Assembly: GCA_041659565.1 (NCBI GenBank)
Contig: JBAZXZ010000005.1
Span: 62,001-126,000 of the forward strand
Direction of reading: 5' to 3'
Length of the DNA: 64,000 nucleotides
Source: Altimarinus sp041659565
Lineage (GTDB): Bacteria > Patescibacteriota > Gracilibacteria > BD1-5 > UBA6164
Both the position numbers and the translations under genes were made by a program. The notes under the pieces are model-generated. The model was not told the origin of the DNA. It saw nothing but the letters and a program-made list of their open reading frames with translations, and made no database searches. Positions 1 to 11,196 of this stretch are shown piece after piece. Positions within the stretch are counted from its first letter, which is position 1; every line of letters starts with the position of its first letter.

Positions 1-1624
1 TCATCATTTCAGCAAAATCAAGTTTGTTTTCATGGCTTGAAAATATATTCTTAAGGATATCAACAGAAAGTAATTGTCATACTTTATTCAATATCGGCAT
101 AATTGCTTCTGTATTGAATTGTTGGCTCCATCCGGCAAATTCATTTGTCCAGAAATTTCTAACTACATCATCTTTTATATGTTCAATCATATCATATCTA
201 AAATCTTTGTCTGTCAGTGCTCTAATTATATCAAACAAAGTTGAGTTTGGTTTATCAAGTAGTGCTAAAAATATCATTCTAAGCACATGTTCAAGTTTAG
301 CATTCCAGTTTGCTCAAAAGAATTTGTAAAATATATCAATAAATCATTTAGCCAATATTTGTTTACTTTCAGTTTTTTTGATATCAAGAGGATTAAAACA
401 AAATGGAAATTGGTCATCAGTTGGATCAAAAATAATTACATCTTTCATCCTTTCTGGTGGAATATGTGAAATAACTTCTTCAATCAAATCTCCATGCGGA
501 TCAATTAATCAGATTCATTTTCCGTGTTTTAAATCATCGATTACCATACTTGTTAGGAATTTTGATTTTCAAGTTCAAGTTTTTCAGATTATATATAAGT
601 GTCTCAATCTATCTTCGTCGTAAATTCAAACAGGTACTTTTATACTTCTAAAATCAGAAGTTCAAACTATATTTAAATCTATTGGATAATTTTTTGGGAT
701 TATCTCACCATTTGCTAGAGTGTCAAAATCAAAAGTGGGTACTCAAATAGGAAGAGATAGTTTTTTTGCAGTAACTTTTAATAGAGAAGTTTCACTACTT
801 GGTTTATTCGGAAAATGATAAATTGATGAGATTTCTTCATTTGTACAGATATAATTATTTTTGATTTCACTTATTCAAAATGGTTTTATTTGACTTATAT
901 TTCTTATAATATTTAATTTAAATTGATTTAGAGGATAGTTTTTAAAAACCAAGAAATTATTAAAAAGTCATTTAAGCTTTGCTTCTGCATGATTTTTAGT
1001 TTCTCATTGAACAATTATATAAAATTTGGTTTCAAATAATTCTTGTTCAAGCTTGTATTTATAATATTTATCTCACAATCATTTCCATCATTTTTGGATT
1101 TTATGATTAAGCATATATTTAAAAAATGTAAAAATCAATTTAAATTTAAACATCATAAACCTAAATTTTGATTTCACAAAAAACTTAAAACTCTCTCAAT
1201 GAAGAGGTTTTATTTCAGTAAAAACTCAAACTTTGTCTTTTATAATAGAGAAGTTTTCAAAGCTTCTAAACATATTAAATACAAATTCTGTATTGTCAGT
1301 TGTTGAATATTTAAATGGATAGAACCAAGAATTTTCAAGAGTTAATTCTCAGATTACAGTTCTAGATTTATCATAATCCCAAACTCATTTTTCATCTGCG
1401 ATAAGTTGAAAATCATTGAAATATGTATAAAATTGTGATTCAAATGCTGAATAAACTGCATCAGTTGAAGTGTAACTATAAAATATTTCTCCACCTGAAA
1501 AATTGATTCCAAAAATCATCTTTTTTCCTTCAAGAGTCTTTCAAATATCTTTCAAAAAGTCATCAATATACTTTTTTCATTTAGTATATGAATGATAGAT
1601 TTTTATTAAGTGAGTTTTATACAT
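1..1624 (-). CDS. Type IV secretion / conjugative DNA transfer ATPase (partial)
   Basis: Probable VirD4/TraG-like coupling ATPase of the kind common in CPR genomes, moving DNA or protein through a type IV secretion or pilus-related channel. Read with TGA as Gly, the middle shows Walker A GKTGTGKS, then GLIDPHGD, then FDPTDDQ, and FWTNEFAGWSQ further on; these are typical of this family. The start at 1624 is the first ATG after an in-frame TAA. The 3' end lies beyond position 1, so about 541 codons are visible and the C-terminal part is missing. The N-terminal 300 or so residues show no motif I recognise. Its upstream neighbour on the same strand is the Cys-rich protein. A HerA/VirB4-type helicase is the main alternative. 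Confidence 0.82.
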
Positions 1625-1723
1625 ATAAGTTTATAGGAGAATACTTTAAAATAATATATCCAAATTATTCATAAAATCAAATCTAATCTTGACAAAGTTA
1701 AAAATTATTAGTGTTAGAAATTA

Positions 1724-3547
1724 TTAGTAAATAAAATTATTGTAACAAGTTTCACAATAAACTATTTCTGGTCTTTCTAGAGAGTATGTTGTTTTTATAG
1801 CTTTATTACATTTATCACATTTTCTATCATATATTTTTCTTTGATTTTTTAGATTTAATCTATTTTTGTATCTTATGTCATAATGAAATCTAGGAATAGA
1901 TAAAATATTATCTCTATAAAATTTTAATTCAGCAGGACTAATTTTAAAAGGTTTTCAAGTTTCCGCACATTTTATAGCCCGATTTAGTATATCATCAGGG
2001 ATATCTTTTGTCTTATTAGGAAGTTTTAGAGCAGGAATTATTTTATCAACTTTTGGAAAAGGAGCTTCGTAGTCTGACCGGTTGAATAATCCCTCCACTT
2101 TCACTTCGTTTCAGTTGTCCCCCTTAATAAGGGGGATGTCTGATAAGACAGGGGGATTTTTTATTTCCTCTCTACTCAAAGGATAATACTCATTTGCTTC
2201 AGTTTCATTATATCAAAATCTTGATAATACTGCAGGAAAAAATTCTCACCATTCAACCCCTCCGCCTTCGGCACCTCCCCTATTAGGGGAGACTTGGTTG
2301 GTAGTCCCCCTTAATAAGGGGGGTAGGGGGGATTTTATCATTATTTTAATAATTCTTTCAACTTCCACAAAATAATCTTCTTTTTTATATTCTTTATTTA
2401 ATATACAATATTCTTTTCATACAAGTCATACACATCAAAAACAATTTTTACAGGACTTTAAATTGAAACTATAAAATATATTGAACGAGTTATCATAAAT
2501 ATATTCTGAAAAATATACATTTTTACAAGACATAAAAACTGCAACTGATCAAATTACTGGTCATTCTAAATCATAAATAAAACTTGAATCATACACATTA
2601 CTACATCTTCATCATTCATATAGATTTTTTGAATCTTGAACTCATACTATATTGAAACAATTACTTGAATTTTTTGAATTATAAACATAATCTCATATAC
2701 AATTTTCAGAGTTATTTGTCTGTAAATTCATATGAGGTAAAGTCAATTCAAAATCTTTAAATAATTGCTTGTAACTTAATAATTTTTCGTAATCAGATAA
2801 ATCAATTTCTTTCATTTTATTTTTATATTCTTCCTCTGTATATTCTTTGTTTTTTATACAATACTTTTTGTTATCAATTCAATAACACATAAAACAATCG
2901 TGACAATTATAACATTTTTTGCAAAAAATCGCATTTGAACAATTGCTTGAATTGTAACAATATTTTGAATTATATATATTTGAACAATCTATACATTCAT
3001 AAGATTTTTCTATTTCTCCAGACCACCATATATCAGATGAATTTTTAATAAATCTAGATTCTTCGGTGTAATAAGTATCTTCTATATTATTATCTCAAAA
3101 ACACATATAAGCATTTTTTGAATTAACAAGTTCGTTATTAAAATCTGAATTTATTGAATTTACTATACTTAAATTTGGAAATGGCACATTATGCACTAAA
3201 TTATTTAATTGTTCAAAAAATGATTTATTTTCATCAAATATCATTGCATAATCTAAAGCATTCCATTTATCACTCCACCAAATAGCTTTATCATAAACCT
3301 TATATTTTTTATCTGGAGAATAAATAGAAATAATATCTTTTCATGAAAAATCACATTTTCTTTTATATAGATTTCTTTTGTTTCTAAAACATAGTCTTTT
3401 TTGCTCAAAGCAATCAGGGCAAATTTGGCTAGGTTTTAAAATGTATTTGTTTCAATTTATTACTAGAGAATATTTATCATATATTTCATAATCAATATTT
3501 TCTAAAAGGAAATCATTTAAACAGATTTTACATTGAGAATTAACCAT
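1724..3547 (-). CDS. Cys-rich zinc-ribbon-like hypothetical protein with in-frame repeat insertions
   Basis: A 607-residue protein with many scattered Cys pairs (CKIC near the N-terminus, CPDC at about residue 45, CDKC and CETC at the C-terminus), plus repeated CKNC-type motifs in the middle. I recognise it as a CPR-type uncharacterised Cys-rich family but cannot name a function; metal binding is the obvious inference. TGA reads as Gly throughout. Two palindromic DNA repeats (2091-2162 and 2254-2337) sit inside the coding sequence and add Pro/Gly-rich peptide, yet the frame stays open from ATG to TAA. The gene is followed by the secretion ATPase on the same strand, 99 bases away. Confidence 0.75.
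2091..2162. repeat. Palindromic repeat inside a coding sequence (copy A)
   Basis: GC-richer segment holding CCCCCTTAATAAGGGGG followed by a second G-rich arm (GACAGGGGGAT). It lies in frame inside the Cys-rich gene and encodes a Pro-rich stretch around NPPVLSDIPLIKGDN. It shares the CCCCCTTAATAAGGGGG core with copy B. Composition differs sharply from the AT-rich surroundings. Confidence 0.8.
2254..2337. repeat. Palindromic repeat inside a coding sequence (copy B)
   Basis: GC-rich repeat with CTCCGCCTTCGGCACCTCC, a CCCCTATTAGGGG hairpin and the CCCCCTTAATAAGGGGGG core, ending in GTAGGGGGGAT. It is translated in frame as a Pro/Gly-rich peptide (PLPPLLRGTTNQ then RGGAEGGGVEWGEFFP). This is the pattern of repeat families that jump into genes without breaking the frame. 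Confidence 0.8.
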
Positions 3548-3678
3548 TATATCTTTTTATATATAAATTAATAATAGTTTACTTATTTTTATAACATAAA
3601 TCAAATGTAATTATAAATCTTGAATAAAATTACTTTTTAAGTAAAATCAGAAATGTTTACATATTAATTACTTTTATT

Positions 3679-4257
3679 ATGACATTTGAATTACCTAAAT
3701 TACATTTTGAAATGGATGTTTTAGAGCCATTCATTTCTCGTGAAACCATAGAATATCATTATGGGAAACACCATCAAACTTATGTTAATAATTTAAATAA
3801 TCTGATTATTTGAACAGAATTTGAGACAATGACTTTAGAAGAAATAATAAATAATTCAGAATCAGGTCCGATTTTTAATAATGCAGCTCAAATTTGGAAT
3901 CATACTTTTTATTTTGAAGCTTTATGAAAAGTAGACAATAATATACCAACTTGATTAGTTAATGAAATGATAAATAAAAGTTTTTGAAGTTTTACTGATT
4001 TTAAGCTTAAATTTACTGAAAGTGCTTTAAATAATTTTGGTTCAGGTTGGACTTGGTTATCAATAAATTCAAATTGAAGTCTAGAGATAGTTAATACATC
4101 AAATGCTGAAAATCCATTTAAAACTCAAAGTAAACCACTTTTAACTATAGATATTTGGGAACATGCTTATTATATAGATTACAGAAATGCAAGAGCAAAA
4201 TATATAGAAAACTTCTGGAATATAATTGATTGGGAAGTAGTTGAAAATAGAATGTAA
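3679..4257 (+). CDS. sodB: Superoxide dismutase, Fe-type
   Basis: Converts superoxide to hydrogen peroxide and oxygen in the cytoplasm. The 192-residue length is normal for the Fe/Mn family. Metal ligands are visible: His in EYHYGKHHQTY, His in WNHTFYF, and Asp and His in DIWEHAYYIDY. The Gln in NNAAQIWNHTF is the residue typical of iron enzymes. The ATG at 3679 begins the conserved FELPKLHF start. Several Gly positions are TGA. It stands alone, with divergent genes upstream and moxR 57 bases downstream. Metal specificity is inferred from that one position, so a cambialistic enzyme is possible. Confidence 0.93.
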
Positions 4258-4314
4258 AAATAAAAAAGTATTTTTTTTATAATTACTAAAATATCTTTTT
4301 ATAACCTAAAAATA

Positions 4315-5265
4315 ATGAAAACAGAATATCTAAATAAAATCGATGAACTAAAACAAGAAATAAAAAAAGTAGTTGTTGGACAAGATTTGCTTATAAGAGA
4401 TTTGCTTATAACTCTATTTTGTAGATGACATATTCTAATTGAGTGAGTTCCTGGACTTGCAAAAACTTTGACAGTTTCAAGTCTTTCAAAAGCTTTAGAT
4501 TTGGATTTTTCTAGAGTGCAGTTTACCCCAGATTTATTACCAAGTGATTTGATAGGTGCTCGTGTATATACTCCCGAAACAAAAGAATTTTATATAAAAA
4601 CTGGACCAATAGTATCCAATTTTGTACTAGCAGATGAGATAAATCGTGCTCCATCAAAAGTACAATCAGCACTTTTGGAAGCTATGGCTGAGAGACAAGT
4701 TACAATTGCTGATAAGACAATTAAACTTGATGAGCCATTTATAGTTTTGGCAACACAAAATCCTATTGAACAAGATGGAACTTATACTTTGCCAGAAGCA
4801 CAACTTGATAGATTTCTTTTTAAGACAATAGTTTCTTATCCAAGCGAACAAGAAGAAATAGAAATAATGAAAAATAATTCACTAAATACTGATTTATCTG
4901 GGATTAAAAAAATACTTTGAAAGAAAGATATTTTAAATATTCAGAAATTAATTGAAGAAATATTTGTAGACCAAAATATTTATGAATATATAAAAGATAT
5001 AGTAACTTATACAAGAGATACAAATAATGAAGTTTGAAAATACTTGTTCTATTGAGCATCTCCAAGAGCTTCAATTGCACTTTTGTCAGCTTCAAAAGCA
5101 CTAGCATTTTTATCTGGAAGAGATTTTGTAATTCCAGAAGATATAAAAGAAATAGCGAAACAAGTACTTAGACACAGACTTATACTTAATTATGAAGCAA
5201 TAGCTGAAAATATGTGAGTTGATGAACTTATAGAAAAAGTATTAAATAATGTAAAAGTTAAGTAA
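4315..5265 (+). CDS. MoxR-family AAA+ ATPase
   Basis: AAA+ chaperone-like ATPase that typically acts with VWA/DUF58 proteins on membrane or metal-containing targets. The 316-residue protein has Walker A as GVPGLAKT, whose first Gly is a TGA codon, Walker B-like FVLADEINRAPSKVQSALLEAM, and the LATQNPIEQDGTYTLPEAQLDRFLF block that is diagnostic of MoxR. It heads the group moxR, unknown protein, DUF58, DUF4381-like. A strong hairpin follows it at 5287-5337. Confidence 0.93.
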
Positions 5266-5274
5266 TAAATAAAA

Positions 5275-5304
5275 TTGACAAAAATCAAAAAAGTATTATA
5301 TATA
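5275..5304 (+). promoter_or_regulatory. Candidate sigma-70-type promoter downstream of moxR
   Basis: TTGACA at 5275-5280 and TATATA at 5299-5304 with an 18-base spacer. The -10 falls inside the left arm of the hairpin that ends just before the next ATG, so initiation here would lie very close to the start codon. Confidence 0.4.
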
Positions 5305-5337
5305 GAGATAGTTATTTTTAATATATAATACTTTTTT
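5287..5337 (+). terminator. Terminator-like hairpin after moxR
   Basis: Left arm AAAAAAGTATTATATAT (5287-5303) pairs with ATATATAATACTTTTTT (5321-5337), followed directly by another T and then the next ATG at 5339. It looks like an intrinsic terminator, but it also forms the whole leader of the next gene, so an attenuator role is possible. Confidence 0.55.
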
Positions 5338-5338
5338 T

Positions 5339-6541
5339 ATGGATCAAAAAGTAAATAAATCGGGAGAATTATCAATTGAAGATCAATTTAATCTTATTGT
5401 AAATTGAGAAAGGATTAATTTAGTAAGAAAGTTATCATGAATGACTATAGAAAACCAAATTGATTTTTTACAATATTTGAGAGGTGATAAAAATTGTAAT
5501 GATAAAGGTACAGCTTTTATTAGATATGAAATACAAACAATAATATTTCGTAATTTACTTGAGGAATGAATATTGGGGACTTGTCTAAAACATAAATATC
5601 CTAAATATAATAATCATACACAAATGCTTCATTTCTCATCTTTAAGTGTAATTTTTCTTGAAAAAGGTGCAAAAAAAGAATTTACTCATAGTTTTGATGA
5701 GATTTCTGTATGAGAATTAAGAGTTACACACAATCAATTAAAATTATGATGATGAGTTACTGAAGAAGTTGCTTCAAGTGTTTCAGAATTTAATAAAGCA
5801 CAGTTAAGTTTATTAGAAATGAAAAAACAGTTTGAAAGTATAGGCGAAAGCACACTCAAAAATCCATTAGTTATGCAAGAAATAATAAAAACTGAAAAAT
5901 TCATTAAAAAATTATTATCATGATTATCAGAAAAAAAAGATTTATTTAATTCTGATTTATGACCACTAGCAGAAAAAATGTGATGGCATTTGCATTACTC
6001 ATGAAGAACTCCATTTACAATTGGTACTATACAAATTAGAGACAAAGAAAATAAATTAGTTGAGATTTGATGAAAAAATAGTAGATTCCAAACTTTTAAG
6101 TGTGTTTTTTCATCTGATATAGAAACTATAGCACTTAGTGAATTAGGTTGAGTAACTTTAAAATTTGTAGATAAAGAAAAAAAGGATCAAGAAATAACTT
6201 GGCAACAATATAGTCATGATTATGTAAAAAGAAAAGAAGAATATTATGATTTTATTGATTCAGAGATGTATGATTTAGCAAATATAATTTTGAAAAAATG
6301 ATTTTCTTGAAAAATTAGAGATTTTCAAAATAAATATTTTGTTTTATTAACTGGATCATGATGTGTATTTTTTGATGAAGAATGAAATGAGTTATCTGAT
6401 GAAGAATGAAAAAAAGAGTTTGATAAAATTGAGATAGTTGATTGAAATGTAAAAGTAAAAGGATTAAAAAAAGTTGATGGAACAGAAAAAAAATGGATTA
6501 CTCAAATAAGACATCATAGAAAAAAACCGTGAAATGACTAA
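5339..6541 (+). CDS. Hypothetical protein in the MoxR-DUF58 group
   Basis: A 400-residue protein I do not recognise. The N-terminal 150 residues are mixed helical with no signal peptide. A helix-rich charged stretch follows (residues 150-205), then MGWHLHYSGRTPFTIGTIQIRD. The C-terminal half is rich in Lys and Glu and ends in a basic tail (IRHHRKKPGND). It looks cytoplasmic and soluble. It sits between moxR and the DUF58 gene, which suggests co-function but does not show it. Many TGA-Gly codons are present. The ATG lies one base after a hairpin T-run, with no ribosome binding site. Confidence 0.7.
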
Positions 6542-6580
6542 TAATGGTATAAAAAAATATTTTAAAAACAAAAATTGAAT

Positions 6581-6622
6581 AAAAGAGTAAATTAAATAAA
6601 ATTGATTTACTCTTTTATTTTT
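6581..6622 (+). terminator. Intrinsic terminator
   Basis: AAAAGAGTAAAT (6581-6592) pairs with ATTTACTCTTTT (6605-6616), followed by ATTTTT. It lies between the unknown protein and the DUF58 gene, so that gene may be transcribed partly by readthrough. Confidence 0.75.
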
Positions 6623-6632
6623 CACCTAATTT

Positions 6633-7574
6633 ATGGATCATTTAAAAAATTTCAAAAAACTAGATTTAAAAACAAAAAAAATGATTTCAAGTAACCTGTC
6701 TTGAAATTTTAAAAGTGTTTTTAAATGAAAATGACTTGAATTTGATGAATTTAAAGAATATGAAGATGGTGAAGATTCAAAATATATTGATTGGCTTGTG
6801 TCGGCTCGTGAAAATAGACTACTAACGAAAAAATTTAGTGTAGATAAAAGTTTGAAAGTATTTTTTGTTTTGGATATTTCCAAAAGTATGGATTTTGGTT
6901 TTGATAAGACAAAAAAAGATACTCTACTTGAGATATTTTTCTTACTTGCATTATCATCAGTAGAAAACTCTGATGATGTCGGATCTTTGATTTTTGATGA
7001 AAACTCTTATAAATTTTTTGATACAAAAAAAGGTAAGTGACATATATTTGAGATATATAGAAGTATAGTAGAGAATGAAACTGTCGTTGCGAACGATAGT
7101 GAAGCAATCCAGAAAGAATGAAACAATATAGTGAATAGATTGCTTCGTCGTACCTTCTCGCAATGACAGAATCAAATAACTCTCAACTCTGCATTTTCAT
7201 TTCTAACAAAAATCAAAATAAAAAACACTCTACTTTTTTTCTTAACAGATAAAATGGATTTTGAGAATGATAAGGATTTAAAAGTACTTTCCTTGAAAAA
7301 TGACATTATTTTTGTAAATATATTTGATAATTTTGAAAATACTTTGGATGCAAAAAATGAAAATTCAGGTATTTTATGATTTTTGTCTAATTTATGAAAG
7401 TGAATGTTTATTGATAATCTAGATGAAGAAAAAAAACAAGAATACACAAAATTGAGAAATACAAAAATAAGAGATTTACAATTATACCTAAATAAAATAT
7501 GAATAAGATACTTAAAAATAGATAATTTATCAAATATATATAAAGAATTTTTTAATTTCTTTAGTAAAAAATAA
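6633..7574 (+). CDS. DUF58 family protein (VWA-like partner of MoxR)
   Basis: A 313-residue DUF58 protein, the usual partner of MoxR ATPases in cell-envelope or metal-insertion roles. Visible motifs are FKGKGLEFDEFKEYEDGED, DIDWLVSARENRL-like YIDWLVSARENRL, and a VWA-type strand VFFVLDISKSMDFG with a DxSxS metal site. A palindromic repeat (7081-7169) is inserted in frame at about residues 150-179 and adds NDSEAIQKE and NRLLRRTFSQ peptide. The remaining length fits the family. It is followed by the DUF4381-like gene 26 bases later. Confidence 0.85.
7081..7169. repeat. In-gene palindromic repeat of the GTCATTGCGA family
   Basis: Outer arms CTGTCGTTGCGA and TCGCAATGACAG, inner arms GAAGCAATC and GATTGCTTC. 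The element lies wholly inside the DUF58 gene with no stop codon. Related elements lie between genes at 25420-25512 and 36637-36715. Confidence 0.85.
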
Positions 7575-7600
7575 TATTATAATTTAATAACAAAACTCAA

Positions 7601-8074
7601 ATGCAAGATATAAATGATATAATTTGACCAAAAAATCATCTAAATTTTAGTTTTGGATTTATAGTTATATTATTAATCATACTATTTTTTATAGGATTTT
7701 ATTTTTTATTAAAATATTATTTAACTATAAAACAAGAAAAAATAGAAACAGAAAAGAAGTTAATAGGTAATCAAATTTCTAAAAAACAATATTTTTTAGA
7801 AAAACTTAATAATATCATAGAAAAAAGTGATTTGTATAATAAATCAGAATTTTATTCATTACTCAATGATTTACTAAGAGAATTTTTAGAATACAAAGGC
7901 CTTATTTCTGCTAGAAATATGACATTTAAAGAACTAGAAAAAAATAAGAAACTAATAGATATTGAATTGTTTGATATAATTAAAGCTACATATTTTGAAG
8001 AGTTTAGAGAAGATGAAAGTGATTTAGATAGAAGGAAAATATTAAAAAATATAAAAATTAAATTAGAAATGTAA
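7601..8074 (+). CDS. DUF4381-like single-pass membrane protein
   Basis: A 157-residue protein with one strong N-terminal membrane helix (residues 16-38, FIVILLIILFFIGFYFLL) and a charged cytoplasmic tail with a helical region (residues 60-155). Size, topology and position just after moxR and DUF58 match the DUF4381 proteins of such operons; I infer the family mainly from these. The segment ARNMTFKELEKNKKL fits the usual C-terminal helix. It contains one TGA-Gly, near the N-terminus. Confidence 0.6.
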
Positions 8075-8177
8075 ATAAAGTATTAATTAATTCAAATATT
8101 TGTGTTTTAGAAAAATTTAGGTTATTATAAATGTAGGTTTACAAAAAAACTTATTATTTATTATTAATTAATTTTTT

Positions 8178-11171
8178 ATGAAGAAACTATTACTGGGAAT
8201 ATTCTTATTTTTTATAACTTCCTCAGTTTTTGCAACTGACAATGTTATTACTATTTGAAAATGATGGAGTGTATTTTCAACTCCAAAAATATTGTCTGAT
8301 ATATCTTTTTCAAATACTGATTATTTCAATGTTACCCCAAATCCAACTTGAGCAGGATTAACATTTTATACTTTAGAAAATTGAGTATGGCAATCAGTGG
8401 CTGTATCTCCTACAACAATTAAACCTTTAAATTGATATATGGTTTATAATTCTACTCAGTATGCTATTTTTGCTAACTTAAATTATAAATGATGAGTAAC
8501 ACCTTGAGAATCTCTATTTTCTAAAACTTTAAATGCTTGATGGAATTTGTTATGAGTTACATCACAATATATTCCATTTTCAACAATTTGACAAAATGCA
8601 ACTATGTGAGTTGATTTTACTTATTCTAAAGCAAATGGTAATTGAGCATATAATATAGTATCGGATTATAATACTTATATCTGAAATTCATATATTGCAA
8701 ATATAGCAACAACACTATGAGAATCATATTGAATATTTATGTCTCAGTCTTGAGTTTATTGATGAAATCAGTCATTGGATGTAGATCCATATTATATAGT
8801 AGAAACAAAACGGGATAACTTAGATACTCAATATATAAGTCTAAATACATGATCATTAATTAATAAGACTTTATACAAGGGGAAAATCACAGCAAATAAT
8901 GTAGAAGATTTACGTTTAGCAATAGCTAGATTTACATTAGATAGTGTTACTTCAAATAACGATGAAGGTCTTGTTAAAAACATAAGATTAATTGTAAATG
9001 GTTCATTAATATCTACTAATGAATATTTAACATCAGAACCTGATGGCTTTAATGGTAAAATATATAAAATAATTTTTGATAATTTAAATGTAATAATACC
9101 AAAATGAGGAAGTATTGATTTAGAGATTATTGGTGATTTTGACAAGGATTATTTAAGTGCATGAAAAACTTTTCAAGTTTATTATGATTGACAAAATGGT
9201 ATATATCAACCTGATGGATTTGGTTTTTTTAAAGGAGTATCTTCTATTATGATAAATAATTTTAATGGACCAATGTATGAATTTACTTGAAGTGCAAATA
9301 ACACATCTATAATGTGGGAAAGTGAAACATGAGAATATATATGACAATGACTTAATAAAACATTTGATACTGCACATTGATATAACATCACTAATAATGC
9401 AAATACTTGATCAGTTACATTTTATTTTTCTAACTCTGATATTCCTTTGGTGTATAATGCTTCTTTTAGTAGTCAAGATTGAAAGACTTTACTAGAAAAA
9501 TGAAAATATTATCCTGCCATAAGAGATCCTTTTAGAAATTGAAGTAATGGTATAAATATAGACTGAGCTTGACGTGGATGTAATACGATATTAGGATGAT
9601 TTTATGTTCATGATTATGCTTTAAACAATAATACTTTAGAAAGTGCTGCGATAGATTTTGTTCAATATTGTGAAGGTGATACATCTAGGTGACTATATTG
9701 ATCAATTCGTTATAATTCAAGTATTCCATCATCTTGTGATACTAACTGATGTGCGAGTGTACGTCAACTTTGAATTGATACACCTCTTACTATGATCAGA
9801 AATGATGGAATAGCTGACCAAGCTATAGCTATAGGTTCATCAAGTCAAACATTAACACAATTTACTATGAGTGCAAATGATACATCATATATAGATATTA
9901 ATTCAATGATTTTTACTCAAACAGGTGCTTCAAATGTAAGTAGTAGTAATGTTACTAATGTAAGATTAATGATAGATTGATTAACAGTTTCTACAAAAAA
10001 TATGGCGTCTGGGTCAGTTAATTTCAATGATATAAATCTATGACTTGGTAAAAATACTAGTGTAACTGTGAAAGTTGTTGCTGATTTTTCTACGGCGATA
10101 ACTCCATGACAAAAATTCCAAGTATGATTATCTGCTATTACTGCAATAGATTCAAATGCTAATACATTAGATTCTTCATCTATAACAAAGCCATCAAACG
10201 GTATATTATATACTTTTGTTAAAGATTGATCTGCCACTATTTCTCTCAACTCATCTACTCCAACTGCAATGATATTAACTCCAGCATCTTCTGAAATGGA
10301 ACTTGCTAGATATACTATTGCTGCTCAAGATGATGATTTAAGACTAACAGATTTATATATTAAAAACAATGGAACGGCTGATTTATCAACTAGTATAAAA
10401 TCTATTTGATTATATGATACAAATGGAAATAAATTAGCTCTAGGTTCAAAATTTGGAACTGGTACAATTCAATTCCACCCATGAAGTTCTTTTGTAATAC
10501 CAAAAAATACTTCTAATAGTGTTATAATAGTAAAAGCCTCATTTGACGATTTAACTGATGCTTCTGTAACTAATAAAACAGTTCAATTAGCTATAGGTAA
10601 TAATTTTACTATTCCTCCAGAGTCTGGAACTGTTAATGGAGCTAGATTTGTTTCTGAAACTACTTGATATGCTATTACTTCTGTAACTAGTTCATCTGCT
10701 GTTGCTAATACTCACCTACTTGCTAGATCTAGACCAGTTGTTGCTATAAGTACTTCAGCTACTGCAAGTACTCATACATTTACTGTTACTGCTGATGCTA
10801 ATAATAGAATTACTTTAGCTTCAACTACTTTCTCTATAACTAATCCTTCTGGATTAGGTGGTACATTTACTCTTTACAAAGATTCTGAAAATTCAGGTAA
10901 TGTAATAAGTACAGGTTCTATATCTACTAATTGAGTAATTAGTTTTGGAGGATTTATTCCAACTGAAATTTCACCTGGAACTTCAAAGACATTTATCTTT
11001 AAAGTATCTCCAGAATTACAATCAGCACCTGTAAATAGTAAAAGAATATTTAGAATTCAAGATTTATCTTATACTGATATGATGAATACTGGTTGAAATG
11101 TAACTATTCCTACTATTTCTACTTACTCTAATGTATGATTACCTTCAGTTGAATCTACTTTCACTTACTAA
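8178..11171 (+). CDS. Large exported surface protein, S-layer-like or adhesin-like
   Basis: A 997-residue protein starting with a clear signal peptide (MKKLLLGIFLFFITSSVFA, cut near residue 20). The rest is Ser/Thr/Asn-rich, beta-strand-like and nearly free of Cys, with repeated strand patterns of the kind seen in surface-layer and adhesin proteins. Segments such as IIFDNLNVIIPKGGSIDLEI and GKNTSVTVKVVADFSTAITPG look like repeated Ig-like or cohesin-like sandwich modules. Gly is mostly TGA. It is followed 25 bases later by a second exported protein, so the two are probably co-transcribed. The exact fold and role are unknown. Confidence 0.72.
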
Positions 11172-11196
11172 TTTTAATTTTACTTAACAAAATTAT

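Noticed and set aside
1686..1691. TTGACA on the plus strand near 1690
   Set aside because: Both neighbouring genes are on the minus strand, so no gene would be served by it.
4315..5265. Apparent string of truncated pseudogenes across most loci when TGA is taken as stop
   Set aside because: Every TGA aligns with a conserved Gly, so the genes are intact in code 25.
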